Positions 16,731 to 23,875 of a stretch of DNA of 64,000 bases are shown here, in pieces. The position numbers and the translations under genes were made by a program. The notes under the pieces were generated by a model, which worked only from the letters and a program-made list of their open reading frames with translations, ran no database searches and was not told the origin of the DNA. The stretch comes from Oceanomicrobium pacificus. Its GTDB lineage: Bacteria; Pseudomonadota; Alphaproteobacteria; Rhodobacterales; Rhodobacteraceae. Position 1 is the first letter of the stretch, and every line of letters starts with the position of its first letter. Where the stretch lies: assembly GCF_009833495.1 (NCBI RefSeq), contig NZ_WUWG01000003.1, positions 496,001-560,000 of the forward strand, in the 5' to 3' direction.

Positions 16731-17572
16731 ACGGGCTCATCATCCTTGCCGCACTCCTGTTCTGGCTGGCCGCATGGGCGGTGAATGTGCGTCTGTCGAA
16801 GAACCCCGACAAACCGGGCCGGCGGATCATCGTGCCGGTGCTCTTCGGCATCGCGATCATCGTCCTGTGGGAAGGGCTGGTGCGCGGCCTGGAGGTCAAG
16901 GCGGTGCTCCTGCCGCCGCCGTCGGCCATCGTGGTGGCGCTCGGCGACAAGGCGGGCACGCTCTGGATCGATTTCGTCCAGACCTTCATCAAGGGCGCGC
17001 TCACCGGCTATGCGATCGGCTGCGGCGCCGCCTTCCTGACCGCGATCCTGATCGACCGCTCGCCCTTCCTGCAGCGCGGGCTGCTGCCGGTCGGCAATTT
17101 CGTGGCCGCGCTGCCGATCATCGGCATGGCGCCGATCCTCGTCATGTGGTTCGGGTTCGACTGGCAGAGCAAGGCGGCGGTGGTTGTCGTCATGTGCTTC
17201 TTCCCGATGCTCGTGAACACGGTGCAGGGGCTGCAGCAGGCCGATCCGATGAGCCGCGACCTGATGCGGACCTATGGCGCGAGCTACTGGCAGACGCTGT
17301 TCAAGCTGCGGCTGCCGGCAGCGGGACCGTTCATTTTCAACGGATTGAAAATCTGCACCACGCTGGCCCTGATCGGGGCTATCGTGGCGGAGTTCTTCGG
17401 CTCTCCCATCAAGGGGATGGGCTTTCGCATCTCGACCGAAGTGGGGCGGCTCTCGCTCGACATGGTCTGGGCCACCATCGTGGTATCCGCGCTCGCGGGC
17501 ACCGCATTCTATGGGGTGGTAACGCTTCTGGAGAAAGCGGCCACTTTCTGGCACCCGAGCCAGCGGAGGTAA
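16727..17572 (+). CDS. ABC transporter permease of a probable pyrimidine importer (second)
   Basis: This 281-residue permease is related to the preceding one. It has six or seven membrane helices and the EAA loop RDLMRTYGASYWQTLFKLRL around residues 182-205. It overlaps the first permease gene by 4 bases (ATGA) and is followed after 39 bases by the binding protein gene, which has its own strong ribosome site. The pairing suggests a heterodimeric translocation channel. Confidence 0.9.
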   Translation: MNGLIILAALLFWLAAWAVNVRLSKNPDKPGRRIIVPVLFGIAIIVLWEGLVRGLEVKAVLLPPPSAIVVALGDKAGTLWIDFVQTFIKGALTGYAIGCGAAFLTAILIDRSPFLQRGLLPVGNFVAALPIIGMAPILVMWFGFDWQSKAAVVVVMCFFPMLVNTVQGLQQADPMSRDLMRTYGASYWQTLFKLRLPAAGPFIFNGLKICTTLALIGAIVAEFFGSPIKGMGFRISTEVGRLSLDMVWATIVVSALAGTAFYGVVTLLEKAATFWHPSQRR

Positions 17573-17611
17573 CGCAAGTCGGGCAACGAGGTTCAACAAG
17601 GAGAGTAAAAA

Positions 17612-18601
17612 ATGAAAAAAATACTAATCGGGGCCGCGGTTGCGGCCATGGCCCTCGGCGCTGGCATGGCGCAGGCGGCCGATGACCTGACGCTGCAGCT
17701 CAAATGGGTCACCCAGTCGCAGTTCGCCGGCTATTATGTGGCGCTCGACAAGGGCTTCTACGAGGAAGAAGACCTGAACGTGACCATCCAGCCCGGTGGG
17801 CCGGACATCGCGCCGACGCAGGTGATCGCCGGTGGCGGCGCCGACGTGACGGTGGAATGGATGCCCGCTGCACTGGCCGCGCGTGAGAAAGGCCTGCCGC
17901 TCGTCAACATCGCGCAGCCGTTCAAATCGTCGGGCATGATGCTGACTTGCCGCAAGGATACCGGCATCGCCTCGCCGGACGATTTCGCCGGCAAGACGCT
18001 GGGCGTCTGGTTCTTCGGCAACGAATTTCCCTTCCTCAGCTGGATGTCGAAGCTCGGCCTGTCGACCGAAGGCGGCGACGAGGGCGTGACGGTTCTGAAA
18101 CAGGGCTTCAACGTCGATCCGATCCTGCAGGGCCAGGCGGACTGCGTGTCCACTATGACCTATAATGAATATTGGCAGATCATCGACGCGGGCCTGACGC
18201 CCGACGATCTGGTGGTCTTCAAATATGAGGATCAGGGCGTCGCAACGCTGGAGGACGGTCTTTACGTGCTCGAAGAGAAGCTCGCCGATCCGGCCGAGGT
18301 CGACAAGCTGGTGCGTTTCGTCCGCGCGTCGATGAAAGGCTGGAAATATGCTGAGGAAAACCCGGACGAAGCCGCGATGATCGTGCTCGACAATGACGCG
18401 ACCGGTGCCCAGACCGAGGAGCACCAGAAGCGCATGATGGGCGAGATCGCCAAACTGACCGCAGGGTCGAACGGCGCACTTGATCCGGCCGATTACGAGC
18501 GGACGGTTGAATCGCTCCTCTCGGGCGGGTCCGATCCGGTCATCACCAAGGCCCCGGAAGGCGCCTGGACGCATGACATCACCGATGCCGCGCTCAACTG
18601 A
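17612..18601 (+). CDS. NMT1/THI5-like periplasmic substrate-binding protein of a probable pyrimidine importer
   Basis: The 329-residue protein has a clear Sec signal peptide (residues 1-22, cleavage after AQA). A mature domain of the NMT1/THI5/ThiY family starts with LQLKWVTQSQFAGYYVA. Family members bind thiamine pyrimidine precursors or other small heterocycles. The pyrimidine degradation genes on both sides make uracil, thymine or a dihydropyrimidine the likely ligand here. AAGGAG ends 8 bases before the ATG, and the AT-rich start codons favour high expression, as is usual for binding proteins. No TPP riboswitch is seen upstream. Confidence 0.9.
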   Translation: MKKILIGAAVAAMALGAGMAQAADDLTLQLKWVTQSQFAGYYVALDKGFYEEEDLNVTIQPGGPDIAPTQVIAGGGADVTVEWMPAALAAREKGLPLVNIAQPFKSSGMMLTCRKDTGIASPDDFAGKTLGVWFFGNEFPFLSWMSKLGLSTEGGDEGVTVLKQGFNVDPILQGQADCVSTMTYNEYWQIIDAGLTPDDLVVFKYEDQGVATLEDGLYVLEEKLADPAEVDKLVRFVRASMKGWKYAEENPDEAAMIVLDNDATGAQTEEHQKRMMGEIAKLTAGSNGALDPADYERTVESLLSGGSDPVITKAPEGAWTHDITDAALN

Positions 18602-18626
18602 GCCACGCTGACAGGGTGAGTGCATG

Positions 18627-18654
18627 AGGGGCGGGTCCGGACGGGTCCGCCCTT
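18627..18654 (+). terminator. terminator-like stem-loop after the binding-protein gene
   Basis: AGGGGCGG and CCGCCCTT can pair (8 bp, one G-T wobble) around a 12-base loop, followed by CTTCATTC. The tail is only modestly T-rich, so termination is probably partial, and the DUF1330 gene follows within 25 bases. Confidence 0.4.
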
Positions 18655-18677
18655 CTTCATTCCCGAGGGAGAACGAC

Positions 18678-18974
18678 ATGACAGCCTATCTGATCGTGGA
18701 TACGAAAATTTCCGACCCGGACGCCTATGAGGAGTACAAGCGTCTGGCCCGCCCGATTGCCGAGAAATTCGGCGGCCGCTACCTCGCCCGAGGGGGCGCG
18801 ATGGAGGTGATCGAGGCCGATCTCTGGTCGCCCACACGGATGGTCCTGATCGCCTTTCCCGATATGGAATCGGCGCGCGGCTTCATCGACAGCCCCGAAT
18901 ATGCGCCTGTGAAACCGATCCGCCACGCCAACGCGGACTGCACGATGGTGCTCTTCGAGGGGACAGGAGCCTAA
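18678..18974 (+). CDS. DUF1330 family protein
   Basis: The 98-residue product fits the DUF1330 family, small ferredoxin-like dimeric alpha-beta barrels of unknown function. It begins MTAYLIVDTKISDPDAYEEY and contains the RYLARGG and FPDMESARGFIDSPEY blocks that characterise the family. The ATG follows GAGGGAGAA. It lies between the importer and preT. No catalytic role is known, and the location suggests only an accessory function in pyrimidine breakdown or co-expression. The upstream in-frame start at 18624 falls before the stem-loop and is unlikely. Confidence 0.85.
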   Translation: MTAYLIVDTKISDPDAYEEYKRLARPIAEKFGGRYLARGGAMEVIEADLWSPTRMVLIAFPDMESARGFIDSPEYAPVKPIRHANADCTMVLFEGTGA

Positions 18975-18981
18975 CGGCCGG

Positions 18982-19034
18982 AAAAGCGTAATATTTTACC
19001 AGTTGATAAAAAAATGGACCTGACTTACGCTTTT
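18982..19034 (+). repeat. 10-bp inverted repeat flanking the preT promoter region
   Basis: AAAAGCGTAA (18982-18991) and TTACGCTTTT (19025-19034) are perfect inverted copies 33 bases apart. Between and behind them, CCAGTTGATAAAAAAA (18999-19014) recurs as CCAACCGATAAAAAAA (19036-19051), a 37-base direct repeat. The region is far more AT-rich than its surroundings and lies directly upstream of preT, which suggests a regulatory site. Confidence 0.45.
19003..19031 (+). promoter_or_regulatory. candidate promoter of preT-preA
   Basis: TTGATA (19003-19008) and TACGCT (19026-19031) are separated by 17 bases. The -35 matches at 5 of 6 positions and the -10 at 3 of 6. The -10 lies within the second arm of the inverted repeat. 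A start near 19038 would give a 28-base leader to the preT ATG. Confidence 0.45.
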
Positions 19035-19065
19035 TCCAACCGATAAAAAAACAGGGAAGTTCAAT

Positions 19066-20403
19066 ATGGACGCCACTGCCACGCCGGGCATTGAAGCGGG
19101 CCGCCTCAGTCCCGAAGACTATGCCAAGAATTTCAGTGACCTGCATCCGGCCTACGACGCGCATGAGGCGCAGGTGGCCGCGGATCGCTGCTATTTCTGC
19201 CACGATGCGCCCTGCATCACCGCCTGTCCGACGGATATCGATATCCCGCTCTTCATCCGCCAGATCGCGACAGGTGCGGAACTGGCCGCGGCGGATACGA
19301 TCCTGTCTCAAAACATTCTTGGCGGCATGTGCGCCCGCGTCTGTCCGACCGAAACGCTCTGCGAGGAGGCCTGCGTCCGCGAGGCGGCCGAGGGCAAGCC
19401 GGTGGAGATCGGCCGCTTGCAGCGCCACGCGACCGATACGCTGATGGCCACGGGACGGCATCCATTCACCCGCGCGGCTGCGACCGGCAAGACGGTGGCC
19501 GTGGTCGGCGCGGGTCCGGCTGGCCTCGCCTGTGCACACCGGCTTGCGATGCACGGTCATGATGTGACGCTTTACGACGCGCGCCCCAAAGGTGGCGGGC
19601 TCAACGAATATGGCATTGCCTCCTACAAGACGGTCGACGGGTTCGCGCAGGCCGAACTGGACTGGCTGCTGGAGATCGGCGGGATCACCCTCAAAACCGG
19701 GACCGCGCTCGGGTCGGATCTGACCCTTGACGGTCTGCTCGGCGAACATGATGCTGTATTTCTCGGCATGGGGCTTGGTGGCGTGAACGCGCTCCGGGCC
19801 GAAGGCGAGGGCAAGGCCGGTGTCGAGGATGCGGTCGACTTCATCGCCCGCCTGCGACAGGCCGATGACTTGGCCACCGTGCCGGTTGGCAAGCGGGTCG
19901 TGGTGATCGGCGGCGGCATGACGGCGGTCGATGCCGCCGTGCAGGCCAAGCTCCTCGGCGCTCAGGATGTGGCCATGGTCTACCGCCGCGGGCGGGATGC
20001 GATGGGTGCCTCGCGCTTCGAACAGGATCTGGCCGCGTCCAAGGGCGTGCGGATCGTATTCAATGCCCAGCCGGTCAAGGTAGAGGGCAACGGCGCCGCC
20101 ACGGGTGTCGTGTTCGAGCGCACCGCATCCGGCCCCGACGGGCTGGTGGCGACCGGAGAGACATTCGTGATCGAGGCCGATCAGGTGCTCAAGGCCATCG
20201 GCCAGCGGCTCGACGGCACGCCGGACGGGCTCACGCTTGCGGGCAATAAGATCGCGGTAGACGGTCCGGGGCGCACGAGCCACGACCGGGTCTGGGCCGG
20301 TGGCGACTGCGCCGCGGGCGGCGAGGACCTTACCGTGACAGCCGTGGCCGAAGGCCGCGATGCCGCCGAAGATATTCATGCGAAACTGATGGGGAAGGGG
20401 TGA
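19066..20403 (+). CDS. preT: NAD-dependent dihydropyrimidine dehydrogenase, flavin/NAD subunit
   Basis: PreT is the FAD- and NAD-binding subunit that exchanges electrons with PreA in the first step, reduction of uracil or thymine to the dihydro form. The 445-residue protein has an N-terminal iron-sulfur domain with C42/C45/C50/C54 and C89/C93/C99/C103. A FAD-binding GAGPAG (148-153) and a second dinucleotide site VVVIGGGMTAVDAA near 275 follow, the layout of the glutamate synthase small subunit family. It is distinguished from GltD by the following preA, 3 bases away, and by the catabolic context. Confidence 0.93.
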   Translation: MDATATPGIEAGRLSPEDYAKNFSDLHPAYDAHEAQVAADRCYFCHDAPCITACPTDIDIPLFIRQIATGAELAAADTILSQNILGGMCARVCPTETLCEEACVREAAEGKPVEIGRLQRHATDTLMATGRHPFTRAAATGKTVAVVGAGPAGLACAHRLAMHGHDVTLYDARPKGGGLNEYGIASYKTVDGFAQAELDWLLEIGGITLKTGTALGSDLTLDGLLGEHDAVFLGMGLGGVNALRAEGEGKAGVEDAVDFIARLRQADDLATVPVGKRVVVIGGGMTAVDAAVQAKLLGAQDVAMVYRRGRDAMGASRFEQDLAASKGVRIVFNAQPVKVEGNGAATGVVFERTASGPDGLVATGETFVIEADQVLKAIGQRLDGTPDGLTLAGNKIAVDGPGRTSHDRVWAGGDCAAGGEDLTVTAVAEGRDAAEDIHAKLMGKG

Positions 20404-20406
20404 ACC

Positions 20407-21711
20407 ATGGCTGATCTCAGTGCCGACTTCGTGGGGATCAAGTCCCCCAATCCGTTCTGGCTCGCCTCGGCGCCGCCGACCGACAAGGAATATAATGTCC
20501 GCCGCGCCTTCGAGGCGGGCTGGGGCGGCGTCGTCTGGAAAACCCTCGGCGAGGCCGGACCGCCGGTCGTGAACGTGAACGGGCCGCGCTATGGCGCGAT
20601 CTGGGGGGCCGACCGCCGGTTGCTCGGGCTCAACAATATCGAGCTCATCACCGACCGCCCGCTGGAGGTCAACCTGCGCGAGATCAAGGCGGTCAAGCGC
20701 GACTATCCGGACCGCGCCTTGGTCGTGTCGCTGATGGTGCCCTGCGAGGAAGAGGCGTGGAAACGCATCCTGCCGCTCGTCGAAGAGACCGGCGCAGACG
20801 GGGTGGAGTTGAATTTCGGTTGCCCGCACGGGATGAGCGAGCGCGGCATGGGATCTGCCGTCGGGCAGGTGCCGGAATATATCGAGATGGTAACCCGCTG
20901 GGTGAAGCAGAACACCCGCATGCCCTGCATCGTGAAGCTGACGCCCAATATCACCGATGTCCGGCGGCCGGCCGAAGCCGCTCATCGCGGTGGCGCCGAT
21001 GCGGTGAGCCTGATCAACACGATCAACTCGATCACCTCGGTGGATCTGGACCTGTTCGCGCCGGAGCCGACCATCGACGGCAAGGGCGCACATGGCGGCT
21101 ATTGCGGCCCGGCGGTGAAGCCGATCGCGCTCAACATGGTGGCCGAGATTGCCCGCAATCCCGAGACCGCCAACCTGCCGATCTCCGGCATTGGCGGCGT
21201 GACGACCTGGCGTGACGCGGCCGAATTCATGGCGCTCGGCGCGGGCAATGTGCAGGTCTGCACCGCGGCGATGACCTACGGGTTCAAGATCGTGCAGGAG
21301 ATGATCACGGGTCTTGGCCAGTGGATGGACGAGAAGGGCCACGACAGCATCGACGCCATTGTCGGCCGCGCCGTGCCCAACTGTTCCGATTGGCAGAACC
21401 TGAACCTCAACTACATCACCAAGGCGCGGATCAGCCAGGAGGACTGCATCAAATGCGGGCGCTGCTATGCCGCCTGCGAGGACACGTCGCATCAGGCGAT
21501 CTCCATGTCCGAAGACCGGACCTTCGAGGTGATCGACGAGGAATGCGTGGCCTGCAACCTCTGCGTCAATGTCTGCCCGGTCGAGGGCTGCATCACGATG
21601 GAGGAACTGGCCCCCGGGGCGACCGACCTGCGCACCGGCAAGGTGGTCGAGGCCACGCCGGCCGACTGGACCACGCATCCCAACAACCCCGCCCGCGTCG
21701 CGGCGGAATAG
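20407..21711 (+). CDS. preA: NAD-dependent dihydropyrimidine dehydrogenase, catalytic subunit
   Basis: PreA is the FMN-containing catalytic subunit that reduces uracil and thymine. The 434-residue protein has a dihydroorotate dehydrogenase-like barrel with NFGCPHGMSERGMG (136-149) and FMN-loop residues SGIGGVTTWRDAAEF. Two C-terminal [4Fe-4S] motifs follow: CIKCGRCYAAC and CVACNLCVNVC. It follows preT after 3 bases, as in other PreTA systems. Together with hydA, the amidohydrolase and the aminotransferase it makes the reductive pathway complete. Confidence 0.95.
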   Translation: MADLSADFVGIKSPNPFWLASAPPTDKEYNVRRAFEAGWGGVVWKTLGEAGPPVVNVNGPRYGAIWGADRRLLGLNNIELITDRPLEVNLREIKAVKRDYPDRALVVSLMVPCEEEAWKRILPLVEETGADGVELNFGCPHGMSERGMGSAVGQVPEYIEMVTRWVKQNTRMPCIVKLTPNITDVRRPAEAAHRGGADAVSLINTINSITSVDLDLFAPEPTIDGKGAHGGYCGPAVKPIALNMVAEIARNPETANLPISGIGGVTTWRDAAEFMALGAGNVQVCTAAMTYGFKIVQEMITGLGQWMDEKGHDSIDAIVGRAVPNCSDWQNLNLNYITKARISQEDCIKCGRCYAACEDTSHQAISMSEDRTFEVIDEECVACNLCVNVCPVEGCITMEELAPGATDLRTGKVVEATPADWTTHPNNPARVAAE

Positions 21712-21713
21712 GG

Positions 21714-22643
21714 ATGGACCAGACAGCGTCCCCGGCGGAGCGTCGCCGGGGGCATCTCGCCATGCTGCTCTTCTCGGCGCTGGTGGCGGGCAGTTTCGCG
21801 CTTGGCGGGCTGGCCGCGCCGGCGATCGACCCGTCGGCGCTCAACCTTGTCCGCTTCGTCATTGCCACGGCGGCGGTCGGTCTGGTTGCGCGGGCGCAAG
21901 GACACAGGCTCGGCTGGCCGGAGCATCGCGCCGCGTGGCGGTTTCTGCTGTTGGGTGCGCTCGGCGCGACCTATTTCGTGACCATGTTCCACGCGCTGCA
22001 GATCACCGACCCGGTGGCGACCTCGGCCGTTTTCACGCTGACGCCCTTGATGGCCGCCGCTTGCGGCTGGATCCTGATGCGTCAGCGCACCTCCATTGCG
22101 ATGCTTGTGGCCATGACCCTCGCGGCAACGGGCGCGCTCTGGATTATCTTCCGGGCCGACCTCGGTGCTCTGCGCGCCTTTGCCATCGGGCCGGGCGAGC
22201 GGATCTTTGCCATCGGTTGCCTCGCCTATGCGTTGCAGACGGCGCTTGTGCGCCCGCTCAACCGGGGCGAGCCGGTCATCCTGTTCAGCTTCTACACGCT
22301 CGTCGCGCAAACCGTCGTGATCGGGATCTGGGGCTGGAGGCCGATCCTCGCAACCGACTGGCTGGCGCTGCCGGCGATTGTCTGGGTCACGATCCTCTAC
22401 ACGGCGCTTGCGGCGAGCGCGGCGACCTTCTTCCTGATCCAGTATTCCGCCCTGCGGCTGCCGGCGGGGCAGGTCATGGCCTATACCTACCTGACACCGA
22501 GTTTCGTGCTGGTCTGGTCGGGGCTACTCGGGCAGGGCTGGTCCGATCCGGTGATCTGGGTCGGTACGGCGCTCGCGGCGGCGGGCCTCGGACTTCTGCT
22601 CGTCACCGGTGCGCGGGTCAGGGGCGCGGCCGCAGCCCGCTGA
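21714..22643 (+). CDS. EamA/DMT-family membrane transporter
   Basis: The 309-residue protein has ten predicted membrane helices in two similar halves, the DMT (EamA) arrangement. It begins MDQTASPAERRRGHLAMLLF, and the ATG at 21714 lies only 2 bases after preA, so it is in the same operon. DMT proteins usually export metabolites or take up nucleosides or amino acids; the substrate is unknown here, and the location suggests a pyrimidine-related compound. Its last 26 bases overlap the end of rutR on the other strand. Confidence 0.85.
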   Translation: MDQTASPAERRRGHLAMLLFSALVAGSFALGGLAAPAIDPSALNLVRFVIATAAVGLVARAQGHRLGWPEHRAAWRFLLLGALGATYFVTMFHALQITDPVATSAVFTLTPLMAAACGWILMRQRTSIAMLVAMTLAATGALWIIFRADLGALRAFAIGPGERIFAIGCLAYALQTALVRPLNRGEPVILFSFYTLVAQTVVIGIWGWRPILATDWLALPAIVWVTILYTALAASAATFFLIQYSALRLPAGQVMAYTYLTPSFVLVWSGLLGQGWSDPVIWVGTALAAAGLGLLLVTGARVRGAAAAR

Positions 22644-23241
22644 AGACGAGCGTTTCCACCGCCCGGGCCGCATCGTTGAACCGGCCGTCGCCGGAATCGT
22701 CGAGCACCGTGCGCACCTGCGCGTCGAAATCCGCATAGTGTTGCGTCATCGCCCAGATCGCGAAAAACAGGTGTCGCGGGTCGATCTCGGCCATCTGGCC
22801 GCGCGCGATCCAGCCGCGGATGATCTCGGATTTCTCGTTCACCAGCGTACGCAGATCCTCAAGCTCCTCGGTGATGATCGGCGCGCCACGAATGATCTCG
22901 TTCGCATAGAGCCGGCTCTCGCGCGGAAAGTCGCGCGCCATTTCCAGCTTGCGGCGGATATAGTTGCGCAGTTCCGACACTGCATCGCCGTCCGGGTCGA
23001 TGGCGCGCAGCGGCTCCAGCCAATTGTCGAGCGTGGCGTCGAGCACGGCGCGATAGATCTCTTCCTTGGTGGCGTAATAGTAGAGCAGGTTCGGCTTCGA
23101 CATGCCCGCCGCCGCCGCGATCCGGTCGATGGTCGCCCCGCGAAACCCTTCGGCCGAGAAGACGTCGAGCGCGGCCTCCCGGATCTTGCGCGAATTCTGC
23201 TTCTGGATGCGGGTCTGTCCCTTGCCGGACTGGTCGTTCAT
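22618..23241 (-). CDS. rutR: TetR-family uracil-responsive regulator RutR
   Basis: The 207-residue protein is recognisably RutR. It has an N-terminal helix-turn-helix (about 20-65, with GMSKPNLLYYYATKEEIYRAVL). The ligand-domain blocks RLYANEIIRGAP, EKSEIIRGWIARGQMAEIDP and FFAIWAMTQHYADF are all very similar to E. coli RutR. RutR binds uracil and regulates pyrimidine catabolism. It is convergent with the preTA-DMT transcript, with a 26-base overlap of coding ends. A RutR-like palindrome lies 42 bases upstream of the start and covers a possible TTGACC -35, implying autoregulation. Confidence 0.93.
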   Translation of the reverse strand: MNDQSGKGQTRIQKQNSRKIREAALDVFSAEGFRGATIDRIAAAAGMSKPNLLYYYATKEEIYRAVLDATLDNWLEPLRAIDPDGDAVSELRNYIRRKLEMARDFPRESRLYANEIIRGAPIITEELEDLRTLVNEKSEIIRGWIARGQMAEIDPRHLFFAIWAMTQHYADFDAQVRTVLDDSGDGRFNDAARAVETLVFSGLRPRP

Positions 23242-23282
23242 GCCTGTTCCCCGAACTGCCTGAAATCACAGCATGCGCCGTT

Positions 23283-23298
23283 CTGACCTTTTGGTCAA
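23283..23298. promoter_or_regulatory. RutR-like operator upstream of rutR
   Basis: CTGACCTTTTGGTCAA matches the RutR consensus TTGACCA-NN-TGGTCAA at 12 of 14 fixed positions. Read on the minus strand, its TTGACC can serve as the -35 of rutR with a weak CATGCT -10 17 bases on. It also overlaps the stop codon of the upstream putR gene. Confidence 0.65.
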
Positions 23299-23732
23299 AT
23301 ATCCTTGACCGGTTCCATCGACACATAGGTCGAGGTTTTGCCCACATGCGGCAGGCCGGAGATGGATTCTCCGAGAATACGCCGGAAATGCTGGATGTCG
23401 CGGGTCCGCACTTTCAGCAAATAATCGAAATCGGCGGCCATCATGTGGCACTGTTCGATTTCGGGAATGGCATGCACGGCCTTGTTGAACGCGGCGAGTG
23501 CGGCCGAGCGCGTGTCGCGGAGCGAGACCTGCACGAAGGCGATATGGCCGGCCTGCAACTGGCTATGGTCCAGCACGGTGGTGTAGCCCTTGATGATCCC
23601 GCGGCGCTCGAGCGCGCGCACGCGCTGCTGCACGGGGCTCTTGGACAGGCCCACGCGGTCTGCAAGTGCGGTCATGGTCATGCGTCCGTCTGCGGACAGG
23701 GCGGCGATGATGCGGCGGTCTATGATGTCCAT
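23295..23732 (-). CDS. putR: Lrp/AsnC-family regulator, probable proline-responsive activator
   Basis: The 145-residue protein has the Lrp/AsnC layout: helix-turn-helix (about 4-58, with LADRVGLSKSPVQQRVRAL) and a RAM ligand-binding domain (about 62-140, with QCHMMAADFDYLLKVRTRD). It is divergent from putA across 143 bases. In Rhodobacter capsulatus and Agrobacterium the equivalent PutR activates putA in response to proline and represses itself. The name follows from this arrangement. AGGA lies 5 bases before the ATG. Confidence 0.88.
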   Translation of the reverse strand: MDIIDRRIIAALSADGRMTMTALADRVGLSKSPVQQRVRALERRGIIKGYTTVLDHSQLQAGHIAFVQVSLRDTRSAALAAFNKAVHAIPEIEQCHMMAADFDYLLKVRTRDIQHFRRILGESISGLPHVGKTSTYVSMEPVKDI

Positions 23733-23758
23733 TTTTCCTGCCGTGGTCCGTTTCGCAG

Positions 23759-23776
23759 CATTTTTGGCTGAAAATG
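23759..23776. promoter_or_regulatory. possible PutR-binding site in the putR-putA gap
   Basis: CATTTT-N6-AAAATG is a near-perfect AT-rich palindrome, 27 bases before putR and 100 bases before putA. A related element, GCATTTTGCCCGAATTTT, occurs on the minus strand at about 23811-23828. Two spaced AT-rich sites of this sort are typical of Lrp-family regulation; binding is inferred. Confidence 0.4.
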
Positions 23777-23875
23777 AATGAAACTGAAGTTCAAAATTGT
23801 GCAGCCGCAGAAAATTCGGGCAAAATGCGCTTCAGGACCGGCGTAGACTTGTACAGTTTCTGGCGGAGTTCACCT

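Noticed and set aside
17573-17611. A TPP riboswitch ahead of the NMT1/THI5-like binding protein.
   Set aside because: The gap is only 39 bases, too short for a thi-box, and it holds just a ribosome site; no thiamine gene is nearby.
20407-21711. PreA has a valine (GMGSAVGQ) where mammalian dihydropyrimidine dehydrogenase has its catalytic cysteine (GMGLACGQ).
   Set aside because: As far as I recall, bacterial PreA proteins, including that of E. coli, also have valine there, so this is probably a family difference rather than an anomaly of this gene.
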